Assembly (NCBI GenBank): GCA_002704755.1
Contig: PAHC01000034.1
Location: 7,172 to 31,178, forward strand
Reading direction: 5' to 3'
DNA from: Rhodobiaceae bacterium
Lineage (GTDB): Bacteria; Pseudomonadota; Alphaproteobacteria; Rhizobiales; TMED25
Length of the DNA stretch: 24,007 bases
Part shown: piece after piece, positions 22,922 through 24,007 of the stretch
How positions within the stretch are numbered: the stretch's first letter is position 1
Layout of the letters: every line of letters begins with the position of its first letter
Program-made: the position numbers and the translations under genes
Notes under the pieces: model-generated
The model's database searches: none
The model's input: the letters and a program-made list of their open reading frames with translations, nothing else
Told to the model about the DNA's origin: nothing

Positions 22922-24007
22922 TTAATTGTTAAGTTTAATTATTTCACCTGCAAGATATAAGGATCCGCATATTATAATCCTATATGAATCTTTTGGAAAT
23001 GATTTTACTTTATTAAACGCATCAAAAATATCATTTGCAGCAGTTGAATCTATACCTAATTTTTTACCATTTTGACTTATATTTTGGGGATCTTGTGTAT
23101 TCTCTTGATTAGGTATCCTTATCGCTATTAATTTAAATAGCTTATCCTTAAATGGAGCCAAAAACTCATAGGAGTCTTTTGAAGATAGCATCCCTATGAT
23201 CATAATTAATTTTTTAGCCTCCAGATTTTTCAGAGTATCCGCAAGTGCCAACGCAGCGTGAGCATTATGTCCCCCATCTAACCAGATTTCATTTCTTAAA
23301 CCAAGACCTTGATGTAGCTTCCCAATTTTTATCTGTTCAAATCTTGCTGGCCAAATGGTTTTCTCTATGCCATTTGAGAAAGAACCAGTGTCTAGTTTTA
23401 AATCGTCTATTGATGATATAGTTGCAATAGCAGTTGCTGCATTAAATTTTTGATGGTCTCCTATCAAGCTTGGATTTGGAAGATTAATATTATATTTCTC
23501 ATCTTGGTAAATAAAGCCTGTTGGATTAATTTTAATCGAATAATCTTCTCCATAGATTTTTGATTTATTATTTTGTAATTTAATAAATTTTTTAAATAAT
23601 CCTAATAAATCATAATTTTGTTTTGATATTACAGTTGTGCGTCCATTCTTTATAATACCTGCCTTTTCACTTGCAATATTCTCTAATGTATTCCCTAAAA
23701 ACTGCTGATGATCTATTCCAATAGGTGTGATAACTGAAACTAATGGTTTTTTAATCACATTAGTTGCATCAAGTCTACCCCCTAATCCAGTCTCAAGAAT
23801 CAAAAAATCTGAACCAGTGGTTGAGAATTTTAAAAATGCAGCAGCAGTTATTAATTCAAAAATTGTTATTGGCGATTTACCATTAATTTTTTCACAGTAA
23901 TTAAGTAATTCAATTAGTGATTCATCATCTATAAGTTCAAAACCACCAATATTCCCGATCCTAAACCTTTCATTAAAGTCAACTAAATGAGGCGATATAT
24001 ATGAGTC
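22922..24007 (-). CDS. folC: Bifunctional folylpolyglutamate/dihydrofolate synthase, N-terminus cut by window edge
   Basis: The open frame runs from the window edge to the stop at 22922 and gives 361 residues; the first 50-80 residues, including the P-loop, lie outside. It opens with YISPHLVDFNERFRI, followed by NGKSPITIFELITAAAF and LILETGLGGRLDATN, all diagnostic of FolC. Next come SVITPIGIDHQQFLGNT, ASEKAGIIK, and the C-terminal domain with IWLDGGHNAHAA. The enzyme adds glutamate to dihydropteroate and to folates in the cytosol. A start at 23803 would be wrong because conserved family sequence continues upstream of it. No terminator is visible between folC and the convergent trxA. Confidence 0.97.
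   Translation of the reverse strand, partial: DSYISPHLVDFNERFRIGNIGGFELIDDESLIELLNYCEKINGKSPITIFELITAAAFLKFSTTGSDFLILETGLGGRLDATNVIKKPLVSVITPIGIDHQQFLGNTLENIASEKAGIIKNGRTTVISKQNYDLLGLFKKFIKLQNNKSKIYGEDYSIKINPTGFIYQDEKYNINLPNPSLIGDHQKFNAATAIATISSIDDLKLDTGSFSNGIEKTIWPARFEQIKIGKLHQGLGLRNEIWLDGGHNAHAALALADTLKNLEAKKLIMIIGMLSSKDSYEFLAPFKDKLFKLIAIRIPNQENTQDPQNISQNGKKLGIDSTAANDIFDAFNKVKSFPKDSYRIIICGSLYLAGEIIKLNN

Noticed and set aside
23801..23803. TTG at 23803 as the start of folC
   Set aside because: Family-diagnostic sequence (SPHLVDFNERFRI, PITIFELITAAAF) continues in frame upstream to the window edge, so the gene is truncated by the window, not short.

Overview
The window is AT-rich (roughly one third G+C by eye), densely coded DNA from a free-living bacterium. 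The gene order points to an Alphaproteobacterium: pckA is divergent from a ChvI/ChvG two-component pair, then ahcY, a DivL-like PAS kinase, tsaE-amgK, murU, trxA and folC. A GTTC-N7-GTTC SOS box of the alphaproteobacterial type agrees. Low G+C, short spacers and overlapping genes suggest a streamlined, perhaps marine lineage (HIMB59/AEGEAN-169-like Rhodospirillales would fit). That placement is inference, not shown by the sequence. I see no insertion sequence, prophage, CRISPR array, integrase or rRNA. No stretch over 300 bases lacks a gene.

Left part (1-4634): a minus-strand run of a Y-family DNA polymerase, a thioredoxin-type arsenate reductase and an AqpS-like aquaglyceroporin cut by the window edge. 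The polymerase is divergent, across an SOS box, from a small lysine-rich protein of unknown function. An SMR drug-efflux protein and an MFS exporter follow on the minus strand, then a small membrane protein and tRNA-Arg(UCG).

Middle (4673-11755): a short-chain dehydrogenase; two tandem, mutually related small hydrophobic proteins with a clear promoter, structured leader, intercistronic hairpin and strong terminator; an ABC ATPase without an adjacent permease; DNA polymerase I whose proofreading domain has lost its catalytic residues; and ATP-dependent PEP carboxykinase. The small-protein pair is the least explained element in the window.

Right part (11852-24007): ChvI-ChvG envelope-stress/acid signalling, S-adenosylhomocysteine hydrolase, and a DivL-like cell-cycle kinase that keeps its histidine but has no recognisable ATP-binding site. 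Next is a tightly overlapped chain of a TsaE-AmgK fusion (tRNA t6A modification plus MurNAc/GlcNAc kinase), an SbmA/BacA-type transporter, MurU and exonuclease I. Thioredoxin follows, and finally folC, convergent and truncated by the window edge. Compared with the order I recall from other Alphaproteobacteria, the hprK/PTS genes between chvG and ahcY are absent, addA/addB are replaced by sbcB, and an SbmA-like gene sits inside the cell-wall recycling pair.
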